The position numbers and the translations under genes were made by a program. Source: Kovacikia minuta CCNUW1 (GTDB lineage Bacteria > Cyanobacteriota > Cyanobacteriia > Leptolyngbyales > Leptolyngbyaceae). From it: DNA of 64,000 nucleotides. How positions within the stretch are numbered: position 1 is the first letter of the stretch; each line of letters begins with the position of its first letter. Positions 7,539 to 16,359 of the stretch are shown one piece after another. The notes under the pieces are model-generated. The model was not told where the DNA came from. It made no database searches and was given only the letters and a program-made list of their open reading frames with translations. The DNA lies in assembly GCF_020091585.1 (NCBI RefSeq), contig NZ_CP083583.1, forward strand, positions 1,143,796-1,207,795, in the 5' to 3' direction.

Positions 7539-7587
7539 CAAAGTAGTATTGAATTAAGTTGCTAATCCTCTTTAGTCTTAATACTCT

Positions 7588-8463
7588 ATGGAACTTTTTG
7601 AAGCTCCGACTCTTGTGCCGCTTGGATTGGCCGGGGGGCAAGGGAAAACAACTGTTGCCCTCATAACAGGCCGGATTCTAGCCAGCTACGGTATTCCAGT
7701 CCTTTTCGTAGACGCTGACCCCCAAGCTAGTTTGACCACATTCTTAGGGGTAGAACCCTCCGACAATCGCCCAACCCTACTAGAGGTGATCACCAAGTCA
7801 GAAAGGAAAGTGCCGCTATACTCAGCAATTCACCCAGTCCCTAAGAACGAGAAGCTATTCGTCATCCCTGCTAATGATGAACTAGAAGATGCCAATGCTT
7901 ACCTGGCAGCTTCAGGGATTAGTTTGAACCGGCTGAGAGAACGGCTCTACCAGGTTGAAGAGCAGGTTGCCCCTCAAGATAAGGTTGCTTGCAACTTCGG
8001 CGTCATCATCGTTGATCCACCACCCGAGCGATCGCACTTGGCACTCTCATCTCTCGGGGCTGGTAGTGCATGGGTGATTCCCGCTGAGGCAAATGTGAAG
8101 GGGGTTGAATCGCTCAAACGAACCCTAGAGCTAATCCAGACCTACCAACGGCGCATTCCTCACGGCTCTCTGATTGGCGTGATGCCCTTCCGTGCCCAGT
8201 GGACCGGCTTGAACCCCACTGGTACCACCAGGGACAGCATTGAAGTGATGCAAGCACTGGCAGGCAAGGAAAACGTGTTGCCTCATCTGCTTGAGAGCAA
8301 TATCTACAAACGAGCAATCAATGAGCAGGTCTTGCCCAGAGAGTTAGGGAAGCCAGAGCTTGAATACCCCCTCCTGACCATCATTGAGCGAATGAAACCC
8401 TTATTAGGGCAGTATGCCAAACAAATTCAAGCGACAGAAGGTAGAGAGGTGGTACTGCAATGA
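7588..8463 (+). CDS. parA: ParA family partition ATPase
   Basis: A 291-residue ParA/Soj-like ATPase of normal length that would move plasmid or chromosomal DNA to daughter cells. The P-loop is LAGGQGKTTVAL (residues 14-25). Walker A' is FVDADPQASLT (about 46-56), and Walker B is VIIVDPPPE (about 139-147). The deviant Walker A motif of ParA proteins normally reads KGGxGKT. Here the signature Lys is replaced by Ala (AGGQGKT), while the phosphate-binding Lys and two Thr are kept. The stop overlaps the next start by four bases (ATGA), so the pair is one operon with translational coupling. It is preceded by the ACTATTGC iterons. Confidence 0.9.
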   Translation: MELFEAPTLVPLGLAGGQGKTTVALITGRILASYGIPVLFVDADPQASLTTFLGVEPSDNRPTLLEVITKSERKVPLYSAIHPVPKNEKLFVIPANDELEDANAYLAASGISLNRLRERLYQVEEQVAPQDKVACNFGVIIVDPPPERSHLALSSLGAGSAWVIPAEANVKGVESLKRTLELIQTYQRRIPHGSLIGVMPFRAQWTGLNPTGTTRDSIEVMQALAGKENVLPHLLESNIYKRAINEQVLPRELGKPELEYPLLTIIERMKPLLGQYAKQIQATEGREVVLQ

Positions 8464-8933
8464 ACCTTTTAGACAAGATTAGGCAGGAGGCGGAATCACC
8501 CACAGTAAAGGTGCCTCCGCGAGTTGATCCGCTAGAGCCTGTCGCCATGAAAACCCCTACCCCTCTTAAGCCCACTCCTATCCCTGAAGTTGGAGCAGAA
8601 CAGCCTCAGCCAGCTCAGCCAGCAGCGTCAGGAATCGATCTGGAACTGGCATCCCTGGAAACGGAGTTGGAAACGTTCCCGATCGTGTCCGATAAAAAGA
8701 TCGGTGTACGGCTGGAAAAGGATATTCAGAAAGAGATTCTTGCCTTCTGCGACGAACAGGATATTACCCCAGAAACCCTCTTAGAAGCTTTCTATACCGT
8801 TTGCAAAAGTAAAGATAGTTTGATACGCCAGGTTGCGAAGGAGGCTCAAAGCCGTATCCAGCGGAGAATTAAAGCAGGGAACATTCGCTCTATGATCACA
8901 AAGCTCAAAAATCTTAAAACACGTAAGTATTAA
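8460..8933 (+). CDS. Putative partition partner / DNA-binding protein
   Basis: A 157-residue protein directly coupled to parA by an ATGA overlap. The first ~75 residues are Pro/Glu-rich and likely disordered, with a hinge-like segment. The C-terminal half is basic and helical: KKIGVRLEKDIQKEI (about 81-95), then RIQRRIKAGNIRSMITKLKN near the end. The short strand plus two helices would fit a ribbon-helix-helix-type DNA binder such as ParG or CopG, but this is only a resemblance. Position and charge support a role as the centromere-binding ParB analogue that reads the ACTATTGC sites on both sides of the operon. Confidence 0.6.
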   Translation: MNLLDKIRQEAESPTVKVPPRVDPLEPVAMKTPTPLKPTPIPEVGAEQPQPAQPAASGIDLELASLETELETFPIVSDKKIGVRLEKDIQKEILAFCDEQDITPETLLEAFYTVCKSKDSLIRQVAKEAQSRIQRRIKAGNIRSMITKLKNLKTRKY

Positions 8934-8946
8934 AGAGTAATAGTGC

Positions 8947-8990
8947 TAAACCACTATTGCACTATAGAACTTTGGTGCAATAGTGGTTTA
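8947..8990. terminator. Perfect 16-bp inverted repeat after the parA operon
   Basis: TAAACCACTATTGCAC (8947-8962) and GTGCAATAGTGGTTTA (8975-8990) are exact complements around a 12-base loop. The stem could end transcription, though no long T run follows. It also carries the ACTATTGC word found three times upstream of parA, so it may be a second partner-binding site. Confidence 0.55.
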
Positions 8991-9124
8991 GTTTAGTAGG
9001 TACAAATCACTATAGTTGAATACTGCTTTAATACCATTTATCTAATGTAGAGGTAGAGCCGATAAATGATACCGTTAGCCAATTTATCAGGGAAAACCGT
9101 TATCTCAGATCCCCCCTTGTAGGG

Positions 9125-10453
9125 CTACCGTGTACACACAAGTGGGGCTTGAGCTAGTTTCCACCCGATGAAGATTGCCTCAAACTGCCGCAAACCATGA
9201 ATTAGAGTAGGCATTCCGGGGGGACGTTGGGAGCGATAACCCGACCATCCTCCTAAGCGAGCAATTAACCAGGTTGCCCAAGCTAAAGAACTGGGAGGAT
9301 GAGGATTCTGCTGTTTTTGAGTGTGTCCTTGCAACGTCGGTTCTAGCTGAGTGAGGCATTGCTGCTGTTCATCGCTAAAGGCAACAGAGGCAGATAACTC
9401 AGGGTTATCTCGCCCTTCCACCAGTTGTAGGACTCGCACGGCAATCGACAGCGCCAGCACAGTCAAGCGTTGAATGGCATCTACCGATTCCAGTTGCGTC
9501 GCTTCGAGATTGAGTCCGGCCTGTTTGAGGGTGGCAAACAGTTGTTCAATCCGCCAGCGCCAGCAGTACCACTGAATGACTTGGAGTGCCTGTTCTAAGC
9601 AAACGACTTCATGAGTGGTCAACAGTCGCCAATGAATCGGTTGTTGTCCAGGGGGTGGGTTGACTTCCTGTGCCTCTACGGCGTAGAGACCCACACTGGG
9701 AGGATAGTCGTGAGCGTTGAGGTTGTCGGGTCGCCGGATCTCAACCTTCGCCACACGCACAACTAGCAATGCCTCTCGTGCAGTTTGCCCTCGACGGGGA
9801 TCTTCTACCACTTGCACGGTGTAACTTCCCTGAACGGGTTGAATCGTCAGGTAGTCATAGAGCGATAACGACTGATGCCACAGACGACGATTTTGACACA
9901 CCCTGATTAATAAATGGGTTTGAGCGTCTGGAACCGTCGCCCATTCTTCATACAGGTCGCTTTCACGGTCGCCGATATGAGTGATTAACCTCGCTCCTCC
10001 AGCCCTCAAACATCGGTTGCTGCCTTCAGCCGATCGCAGCCATTTGTAGGATTCCTTTTCCTCAATCGGCAGGTGTTGATAGTCGCGTTGATGTTTATCG
10101 CTATGGTCGATGTCACGACTCCACAAATGAATGGTACTTAACCCTAATGGAAAGCCAGTCTCGGCATTCAGCACCAGGGTTGGATGAATGAAAAACCCAA
10201 CATCTCGGTCGTTGCCAACGACCCCAAGTCCTTGCGGCTTTAACCGCCCTGCATGGGACTGCAAGTTAACCTCACTGCTATCACTAATCGATAACACATG
10301 CAATCCTTCCACCTGCGCCTGGCACTGGTCAGCAACACTCCGCACTAACTCGGATATCGTCACGTTTTCATTCTCCAAGAAACGATAGTAGCCAATCTGT
10401 TCAGCTCGATTTTGGCTGATTTGGCGAATGTTTACCGATTGGTGCTGAAGCAT
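9125..10453 (-). CDS. IS4 family transposase (N-terminus frameshifted)
   Basis: The 442-residue DDE transposase has a Tn5-like layout. It shows the DNA-binding N-terminus (EQIGYYRFLENENVT), a DDE core with HVLSISDSSEVN near residue 53 and THIGDRESDLYEEW near 160, and the C-terminal YCWRWRIEQLFATLKQAGL (Y..RWxIE..F..K) near 293. The annotated ATG at 10453 is internal. A further start at 10548 (MDNPILIHAAQIKGTAFGDP...) belongs to the same protein but is in another frame; the two join at an A4G5 run (10471-10479). That is either a one-base deletion or a -1 slippage site. The stop codon is made by the terminal repeat. Confidence 0.88.
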   Translation of the reverse strand: MLQHQSVNIRQISQNRAEQIGYYRFLENENVTISELVRSVADQCQAQVEGLHVLSISDSSEVNLQSHAGRLKPQGLGVVGNDRDVGFFIHPTLVLNAETGFPLGLSTIHLWSRDIDHSDKHQRDYQHLPIEEKESYKWLRSAEGSNRCLRAGGARLITHIGDRESDLYEEWATVPDAQTHLLIRVCQNRRLWHQSLSLYDYLTIQPVQGSYTVQVVEDPRRGQTAREALLVVRVAKVEIRRPDNLNAHDYPPSVGLYAVEAQEVNPPPGQQPIHWRLLTTHEVVCLEQALQVIQWYCWRWRIEQLFATLKQAGLNLEATQLESVDAIQRLTVLALSIAVRVLQLVEGRDNPELSASVAFSDEQQQCLTQLEPTLQGHTQKQQNPHPPSSLAWATWLIARLGGWSGYRSQRPPGMPTLIHGLRQFEAIFIGWKLAQAPLVCTR

Positions 10454-10608
10454 TGCTTCATACAGTGCCGCCCCCTTTTGACTAAACGAGGGTCACCAAA
10501 TGCAGTTCCTTTGATTTGTGCTGCATGAATGAGAATGGGGTTATCCATAATCAATGAGAGTTTTGAGGAGCTACCTTAGTCTAGGCTCGATTTGTGTGTA
10601 CACGGTAG
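9125..10608 (-). mobile_element. IS4-family insertion sequence with target duplication
   Basis: Terminal inverted repeats CTACCGTGTACACACAA (9125-9141) and its exact complement (10592-10608) bound a 1484-bp element. The flanking CCTTGTAGGG at 9115-9124 and 10609-10618 is a perfect 10-bp target duplication, so insertion is recent. The left repeat supplies the stop codon of the transposase gene (TAG at 9127-9125). Confidence 0.93.
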
Positions 10609-10634
10609 CCTTGTAGGGAGGGAACAATTGAACG

Positions 10635-11009
10635 TTAATTTTGTTCTCGTTGCTGCTGGATAATGCGTTCGACAGTTGGCACATCAGTTTTGAGCTTCTC
10701 AGCAACCTGCTCAACGGTCAGACCTAGTTCTAAGAAGCCAGGTACAGCAAGTGACAGCAAGCGATCGCGTTCTTCTTCTGCGATTTCCTGATAGAACCGG
10801 GTCTGCTTGAGTTCGTCGAGTCCTAACATCTGCTTGATGGCCTCTCGCTCTAGGGTGGGGAACTTGTAAACCAGTGTGGTTAATACCAATTCTACGATGC
10901 GATTCTGCTCTGCGGCATCCGTGACCTCAGATCTCGCCCGCTCAATTAACTGCCGTGCCCGTTCGGGGGCCACCTCATCCTTAACCCCAATCAGTTGCAG
11001 CACGCTCAA
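10635..11009 (-). pseudogene. Rpn/PD-(D/E)XK nuclease-family C-terminal remnant
   Basis: The 124 residues resemble the C-terminal part of cyanobacterial Rpn-type (recombination-promoting nuclease / putative transposase) proteins. They include a conserved LVLTTLVYKFPTLEREAIKQ followed by MLGLDELKQTRFYQEI and a helical C-terminus with a short HTH-like LTVEQVAEKLKTDVPTVERI. The N-terminal nuclease domain is missing. Upstream of the TTG at 11009 the frame meets TAG/TGA stops within 20 bases, where the sequence changes into a fragment on the other strand. I read it as truncated; the family assignment is moderately sure. Confidence 0.5.
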
Positions 11010-12168
11010 CTCCAGGCGCTTACCAGCGGATGCCTATCAGATGGTCTGTCGGGCGGCTGTATATCGGCGTCCTGTGCCAGAAGGGTTCTGGTTAAAGATG
11101 GTGGGGGAACTGCCAGAAGAGCGGCAGTGGTCAGCATTGGAAGTGCTGAAGTCCCACAACCTGGTCGAGGAGGAGCTTCGCGGGGATGGGGTGCTGTTAT
11201 TGCGGCAGCATAACCTGGTCAGGGGGGTGGCGCGGCGGTTATTAAGGGCAGATGAGGGTGTGTGGAAGGCAGCGGAACAGACGGCCGCACAGGTGTGGTT
11301 GCGAGACTACGAGCCAGGAGGCAGGAGCACCCAATATCGAGAAGCTGAGAGGTCAACTGGAGGCGTTTCACCATCACTGTGAAGGGGAGGAGTGGGAGGC
11401 AGCGAAGAAGATATTGATTGATGAAGACGTAGGAGATCAGCTTTATACGTGGAGCTATTACCGGGAGGAGCCGCCCCTGTATGAACGGCTTTTGGGCAAG
11501 TTAGGGGCAGCCGTTGACGTGGCCTGTGAGCGGAGGATTGGGAATGCTTATTTTCCTTTGAGCGATTATTCCAAGTCCATTAAGCACCTTCAACAGAGTT
11601 TAGAGACAGCTCGTGAGCTTGGTGATCGGGATGGGAAAGGAAGAGCATTGGGTAATCTGGGGCTTGCTTACCATTCTTTAAGTGACTATCCCAAAGCGAT
11701 TGACTACCAGCAGCAGTTCTTGATTATTGCCCGTGAAATTGGAAATCGGCGTGGTGAAGGAGGTGCATTAGGCAATCTGGGCAGCGCCTACCATGCCTTG
11801 GGCGACTATCCCAGGGCAATCGAACACTATCAGCAATCTTTGACCATTGCCCGTGAAATTGGGAATCGGCGTGGTGAAGGCAGAGCACTGAGCAATCTGG
11901 GGGTTGCTTACAAGAATCTGGGCAACTATCCCAGGGCAATTGAATACAATCAGCAGTCTTTGACCACTGCCCGTGAAATTGGGAATCGGTATGGAGAAGG
12001 GATTGCATTGAGCAATCTGGGCAATGCCCATCATCGTTTGGGCAACTATTCCAGAGCAATTGAATACAATCAGCAGCACTTGAGCATTGCCCGTGAAATT
12101 GAGAATCGGCATGGAGAAGCGAATGCGTTAGGCAATCTGGGCAATGCTTACCATGATCTGGGTAACTA

Positions 12169-13290
12169 AGTAGGAGGGTGAAATTAAGTGTAAGATAAAG
12201 CGTTCGCTAAAATCGCCTATCATGCCCGCCCCTTTACGCATTCATTTGACCGCTGAGGAAGACCGAACCTTAACAGAACTGCGACTGGCTCAGAACCTGC
12301 CCCAGCGCACTCGTGACCGCGCCCACATGTTGCGGCTGAACGCTCAGGGATGGAACGTGCCAGCGATTGCGGACGTGTTCGAGTGCCATCCTCATACGGT
12401 CAGAGCGACGCTGCGACGCTGGGAAGAAAAGGGTTTAGGTGGACTCTGGGAAGCTCCAGGACGGGGTGCAAAACCAAAGTGGCACGCCTCAGACTTGGAC
12501 TATCTGACAGAGTGTTTGGAGCACGAACCCCGAACCTACAACAGTTTGCAATTAGCCAAAAAGCTGAAACAAGAGCGCTCCGTCGATTTAAGTAGTGACC
12601 GACTCCGCCGACTCCTCAAAAAAAAAACTACCGATGGAAACGCACCCGACAGAGTCATCGTAAAAAACAAGACCCCCTGCAAAAGGCGCGCAAGCAGGCA
12701 GACTTAGAGACCTTAGAGCTAGCCGCACAAGCGGGGCACATTGAACTCAAGTATCTCGATGAAGCAGGGTTCTGCCTCTGGAGCCCAGTCAGCTACAGCT
12801 ATAGTCGGGTGGGCGTACAAAAACGGATGGAACAAACACTCAAGCGCTATGGCAACCGGATTAGCATTTTGGGTCTGTGGCAACCGGGAGAGCGGTTTGA
12901 GTATGCCTTAGTGCAAGGCGGATTCAAGGGCAAAAGCTACATTAAGGTGATGGATTGGATGGCAGACAAAGCCGCTCAAACCTTGGCACAAACAGGTCGC
13001 ATCACAGTAGTGGTGCAGGATAATGGCTCTCTCCATACCAGTCAACTGGTGCGGCAACAGTGGTCACGGTGGCAGGAGCAAGGATTATTCTTTTTCTTTT
13101 TGCCGCCCTACTGTTCAGAGATGAATCCGATTGAAACCCAGTGGCATCAACTGAAATGTCATGAGATTGCAGGACAGATGTTTGATAACGAGTACGATTT
13201 AGCAATGGCTGTCATGAATGGAATGACAGCTCGTAGCCAAGCAGGTGATTATGCACTGGAGCGTTTTATATTTAATTGCACCTAGCTACT
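12169..13290 (+). mobile_element. IS630-family element in the TPR gene
   Basis: The element is flanked by TA at 12167-12168 and 13291-13292, the TA target duplication typical of IS630/Tc1-type elements. Imperfect terminal repeats of about 28 bp match (AGTAGGAGGGTG-AATTAAG / AGTAGCTAGGTG-AATTAAA). Removing the element and one TA restores the host reading frame exactly, which defines both ends. Confidence 0.92.
12222..13285 (+). CDS. IS630 family transposase, joined by -1 frameshift
   Basis: Frame one (12222-12707) gives the helix-turn-helix half ([20 protein letters not shown]). The catalytic half is in the -1 frame up to the stop at 13285. The two meet at a run of ten A (12618-12627), where a -1 slip gives [11 protein letters not shown]. 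The DDE residues are D in YLDEAGF, D in [10 protein letters not shown] and E in NPIETQW. A-run slippage is the known expression mode of many IS630-type elements, so the gene is probably functional as a frameshift fusion. The second half read alone starts at ATG 12809. Confidence 0.85.
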
Positions 13291-13654
13291 TATCCCCAGG
13301 CAATTGAGTACTATCAGCAGTCTTGGACCATTGCCCGTGAGCTTGGAAATCCGCAAGGAGAAGGGAATGCGTTGGGCAATTGGGGTGCAGCACTATTCAA
13401 GCTGGAGCAGTATCCCGAAGCTCAACAGCACCTCGAATCAGCCCTGAACATCTCCAAAGCACTGGGCGATCGTGCCAATGAATCCGAAGCCCTCCTCCAC
13501 CTCGCCGAACTCTACCACCAGACCGGACACCCCGACCTGGCCTTAGACCACTGTACTCAAGCGCTTACCCTCGCAAGGGAACTGGGCATCCCCCTCCTCA
13601 AAGAGTGTGAAGCCCTCCTCATAACCCTGCAACCCGAAGGAGAGCGCGCTTAGC

Positions 13655-13988
13655 ATGACCCACACCTTCTCTCCCCTCAAGGACTTCTTCATTAGCTATA
13701 ACCGCCACGACAAACGCTGGGCTGAATGGATTGCCTGGACCCTTGAAGAAGCGGGCTACAGTGTGGTCATTCAGGCATGGGACTTCCGCCCCGGTGGTAA
13801 CTTTGCCCTGGATATGAACAGAGCCGTTGATAAGACAAAGAGCACGATCGCTGTTCTGTCTGAGACCTTTCTCAGCTCAGACTACACACAACCGGAGTGG
13901 GCAGCCGCTTTTGCCCGTGACCCTCGCAGCGCTGACCGCAAACTCATCCCGGTTCGAGTAGGAGAATGCCAACCCACGGGGTTATTAA
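13655..13988 (+). pseudogene. TIR-domain protein, truncated by IS5
   Basis: The N-terminal TIR domain is clear: FFISYNRHDKRWAEWIAWTL (residues 10-29), then IQAWDFRPGGNF (about 44-55), TIAVLSETFLSSDYTQPEWAAA (about 68-89) and KLIPVRVGEC (about 100-109). The Glu of QPEW is where TIR NADases have their catalytic Glu. After TGLL (residue 112) the reading enters IS5 sequence, so the domain partner is lost. The gene starts one base after the stop of the TPR gene (TAGCATG), so they were an operon. TIR proteins with STAND/TPR partners act in bacterial immunity; that role is inferred from family and context only. Confidence 0.8.
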
Positions 13989-14872
13989 AGCCTATCCGAA
14001 AACCCGAATCGCCCTTACCACAATGTATGCACAGGCTAAGTGGATCATGCCAAGATAGTTTTCTTTATGTTTTTCCCAACGAATCAACAATCGCCGAAAT
14101 CGATTCATCCATGCATGCGTTCGTTCTACTACCCATCTCCTTGCTCGGTAGTTGGGAATGTCATGAATGATTCGTTTCCCTTCATCTCGCGGTGGAATAT
14201 GTCCCACCTATCCCCAAGCTTTGAGAATTTCCCGCACTTCCTCATCGTTATATCCTTTGTCTAAACAAAGATTGCGAACTTCAGCGTCCGAAGGAATGAT
14301 TCGTTGCGCTGCTAAGGTTGCCTCAGTCAGTTTCATGTCATGGCGATTCGCTCCTTCAATGGCGATGGCAATCGGGATGCCTTTACCATCGCTTAAGACA
14401 CTCCGTTTAGTGCCAGACTTCCCTCTATCTGTGGGATTGGCACCCGTTGCTTTTCCCCCCAAGGGCGCTTTGAGCATCGCCCCATCCATTGCCATCCATT
14501 CCCAATCGATCCCAACTATTTCGGCATACTGTTCCAACCCCAATTCCCACATGCGTTCAAACACTCCCTGCTCAACCCACAACTGAAACCGATCATGCAC
14601 GGTACTGGAGGCTCCTAAACAACGAGGTAAAGCATTCCACTGACATCCGGTTCGCAACATAAAACATCGCATTTAAGGCTTTGCGGTCATCCATTCTGGG
14701 TCGTCCTCCTTTCGGCTTCAAAGGTTCGGGGGGAATGGCTGCTTTGACCCGTTCCCATACCTCGTCCGGCAACAGAAACCCAGGGTCGATTTCTGTGAAG
14801 TTCATTGGAACCTAACCGCTGTAATAGAGTCATCACCATCTTCTCACACATCCTTAGGTTTTCGGATAGGCT
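13989..14872 (-). mobile_element. IS5-family element (degenerate)
   Basis: Terminal repeats AGCCTATCCGAAAACC (13989-14004) and GGTTTTCGGATAGGCT (14857-14872) are exact complements. The left neighbour is the TIR gene and the right neighbour is an IS3 orfA. The flanking bases do not give a convincing target duplication, which suggests a later deletion or recombination joined the two flanks. Confidence 0.85.
13992..14805 (-). pseudogene. IS5 family transposase, frameshift plus stop
   Basis: Three consecutive pieces make one IS5 transposase: 14805-14593 (DEVWERVKAAIPPE, helix-turn-helix half), 14672-14208 (the catalytic MAMDGAMLKAPLGG and LCLDKGYNDEEV), and 14207-13992 (RARRWVVERTHAWMNRFRRL with the catalytic E). 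The first junction near 14670 is a frame change (ALNAMFYV to LRTGCQWNALP). The second is an in-frame TAG at 14199-14197 (KAWG*VGHIPP). The frame change could be a programmed IS5/IS427 slip; the TAG makes this copy inactive. Confidence 0.85.
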
Positions 14873-15122
14873 CTAATTGCATCGTCAATTTTCCCACCAT
14901 CTGTTCGAGTTCGGCAATTCGCGCTTCGACTTCCAAATCTGCTCCATCCTCGCCAAACACTGAAGGCGATCGTTCGATAAATTCGTTTTGCCACCGCGTT
15001 AACACACTGCGATGAACGCCATGTACTCGACTGATTTCGCTTTGAGTCTTCTCTCCTCGCAATAGTTCGAGGACGACTTTCGCTTTGAATTGAGGGGTGT
15101 ATTTTTTGGCTTGATTTGACAT
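14873..15122 (-). pseudogene. IS3-family OrfA, truncated
   Basis: The protein MSNQAKKYTPQFKAKVVLEL... with EISRVHGVHRSVLTRWQNEF (about residues 28-47) and a leucine-zipper-like RIAELEQMVGKLTMQLE is a typical IS3 OrfA (helix-turn-helix plus coiled coil). The C-terminal residues (PIRKPKDV) come from the adjoining IS5. OrfB with the DDE domain is absent. The remnant ends just inside a Rieske gene. Confidence 0.8.
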
Positions 15123-15170
15123 GCACTGAATTCTACTCCTTGAACGGTTCGTTGTCGCTCTGGGAGTGGT

Positions 15171-15488
15171 CTAAATTTCAGGGGTCATTTCAAGAGACAA
15201 TGTTTTCTTACCGGAACCCGGTAGAACCGTGCAACCGGTAGCATCAAACGGCAACGCATGAAATGGACAAACAACGGTACTGGTTCCATCCTTCTGCACT
15301 TCACACCATCCTTCGGAGAGCATCGCTCCCATGTGAGGACAGGCATTGGGTAAGGCATGGACTTCTCCTGTTGCATCTTTCCACATCACATAGTCAGTGC
15401 CATACAGCGAAACCTTTCGCGGCTGGTTGACCTTCAGCATCGACTTGTGCGCCAGCAACCAGGGCGCACCGGGGAGCATCGTTTGCAT
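15171..15488 (-). pseudogene. Rieske [2Fe-2S] protein, N-terminal part
   Basis: The Rieske domain is complete: CPHMG near residue 51 and CPFHALPFD near residue 74 give the CxH...CxxH ligands of the [2Fe-2S] cluster. The start at 15488 is supported by GAGGAGG five bases upstream. Reading ends after EMTPEI at the border with the IS3 remnant. Ring-hydroxylating and related Rieske oxygenases are about 330-450 residues long, so about two thirds, including the catalytic iron domain, is missing. It is divergent from the TetR gene at 15550 with a shared 61-base control region, and was probably its target. Confidence 0.75.
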
Positions 15489-15521
15489 CGCGTCCTCCTC
15501 TGATAGAATTGTGAAAAATCT

Positions 15522-15541
15522 GTCACGTTTTAAGGTGTGAC
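15522..15541. promoter_or_regulatory. Inverted repeat in TetR/Rieske divergent promoter
   Basis: GTCAC (15522-15526) and GTGAC (15537-15541) form an inverted repeat with a 10-base spacer in the short region between the divergent Rieske and TetR genes. TetR-type regulators usually bind palindromes of this size beside their own gene. Binding is inferred. Confidence 0.5.
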
Positions 15542-15549
15542 TTCAAAAT

Positions 15550-16323
15550 ATGACAGAACATTCACGTTTGTCAAGCCCTCAGTCAAATTTACGTCGTCAG
15601 CCTAAACAACAACGGGGCAAAGAGAGAGTTGAGAAGATTCTGGATGCGGCAGCGGCTGTCTTTGATGAGGTAGGCTATGAAGCGGCAACGACCCACATGA
15701 TTGCTGCCAAAGCAGGAACGGCGATCGGTTCTCTCTATCAGTTTTTTCCCGATAAAGCAGCCATCTTCAAGGCAATGGAGCTACGTCATGCGGAACGGGT
15801 GAAGGCGATGTGGGCACAAGTAGATATTTCATTGATTGTTCAATTGCCCCTCCCTCAGATGATCCATGTACTGGCAACGGCGGTTGCAAAGTTGTTTGAG
15901 CAACCCGTATCGCGAGTGGTGTTTGTACAGTTCTTTCTAGCTCGCGAGATTTTTCAGTCGATCGATGAAAGTATGACGCAAGAGGCGATTAACTTCACAG
16001 CGAAGATTCTGAAGTGCCGAAATCCTGCCCTCAATGAGGAACAGCTGAGTTTGCTGGCAGAAGTGTGTGTGCATAGTAGCAATGCGGTCATGTTGGCAGC
16101 ACTTCGCAACCCAGATTTAGAGCATCGCCAGCGCCTAGCCCAACAAATTGAAGACTTGCTGGTGTCATATTTAGAACCTCACATGGGAGACAATCGGTTG
16201 GGTGATGTAATGAAAGTAATGATATGCCCGCACTGCCAATCCAGTCAGTTATCGAAAAATGGCTATCGTCGGGGTAAGCAATGCTATCTCTGTAAGGATT
16301 GTGGCAAGCAATTTGTGGCTTAG
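15550..16323 (+). CDS. TetR-family regulator with IS1-derived C-terminus
   Basis: Residues about 25-75 are a TetR helix-turn-helix (ILDAAAAVFDEVGYEAATTH, IGSLYQFFPDKAAIF), followed by a helical ligand/dimer domain to about residue 216 (DLLVSYLEPHMG). The native stop is gone. At 16201 the sequence becomes GGTGATGTAATGAAAG, which matches the start of an IS1 element. The frame runs on into ICPHCQSSQLSKNGYRRGKQ...CKDCGKQFVA, the IS1 InsA zinc finger. The protein thus gains 34 Cys-rich residues from IS1. Whether the fusion still represses the Rieske promoter is unknown. Confidence 0.85.
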   Translation: MTEHSRLSSPQSNLRRQPKQQRGKERVEKILDAAAAVFDEVGYEAATTHMIAAKAGTAIGSLYQFFPDKAAIFKAMELRHAERVKAMWAQVDISLIVQLPLPQMIHVLATAVAKLFEQPVSRVVFVQFFLAREIFQSIDESMTQEAINFTAKILKCRNPALNEEQLSLLAEVCVHSSNAVMLAALRNPDLEHRQRLAQQIEDLLVSYLEPHMGDNRLGDVMKVMICPHCQSSQLSKNGYRRGKQCYLCKDCGKQFVA

Positions 16324-16359
16324 TCATTTATGATCGAAGCAATGAATGGCGAGGGTTCT

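Larger units (their letters stand above)
11026..13653 (+). pseudogene. TPR protein (STAND-like), broken by frameshift and IS630
   Basis: The piece 11026-11325 encodes a winged-helix-like stretch (FWLKMVGELPEERQWSALEV...HNLVRGVARRLL) of the kind that follows NB-ARC domains in STAND ATPases. The frame then shifts by one base near 11325 and continues with about ten TPR units of the GNAY..LG-Y..AIEYYQQSL.IAREIGNR type. Five of them are very similar at 120-base spacing (11600-12160). IS630 splits the gene at 12167. Removing it with one TA copy gives an uninterrupted LGNYPQAIEYYQQS. The remaining TPRs run to the TAG at 13651. The N-terminal ATPase part is absent. The next ATG follows after one base (TAGCATG). 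Confidence 0.75.
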
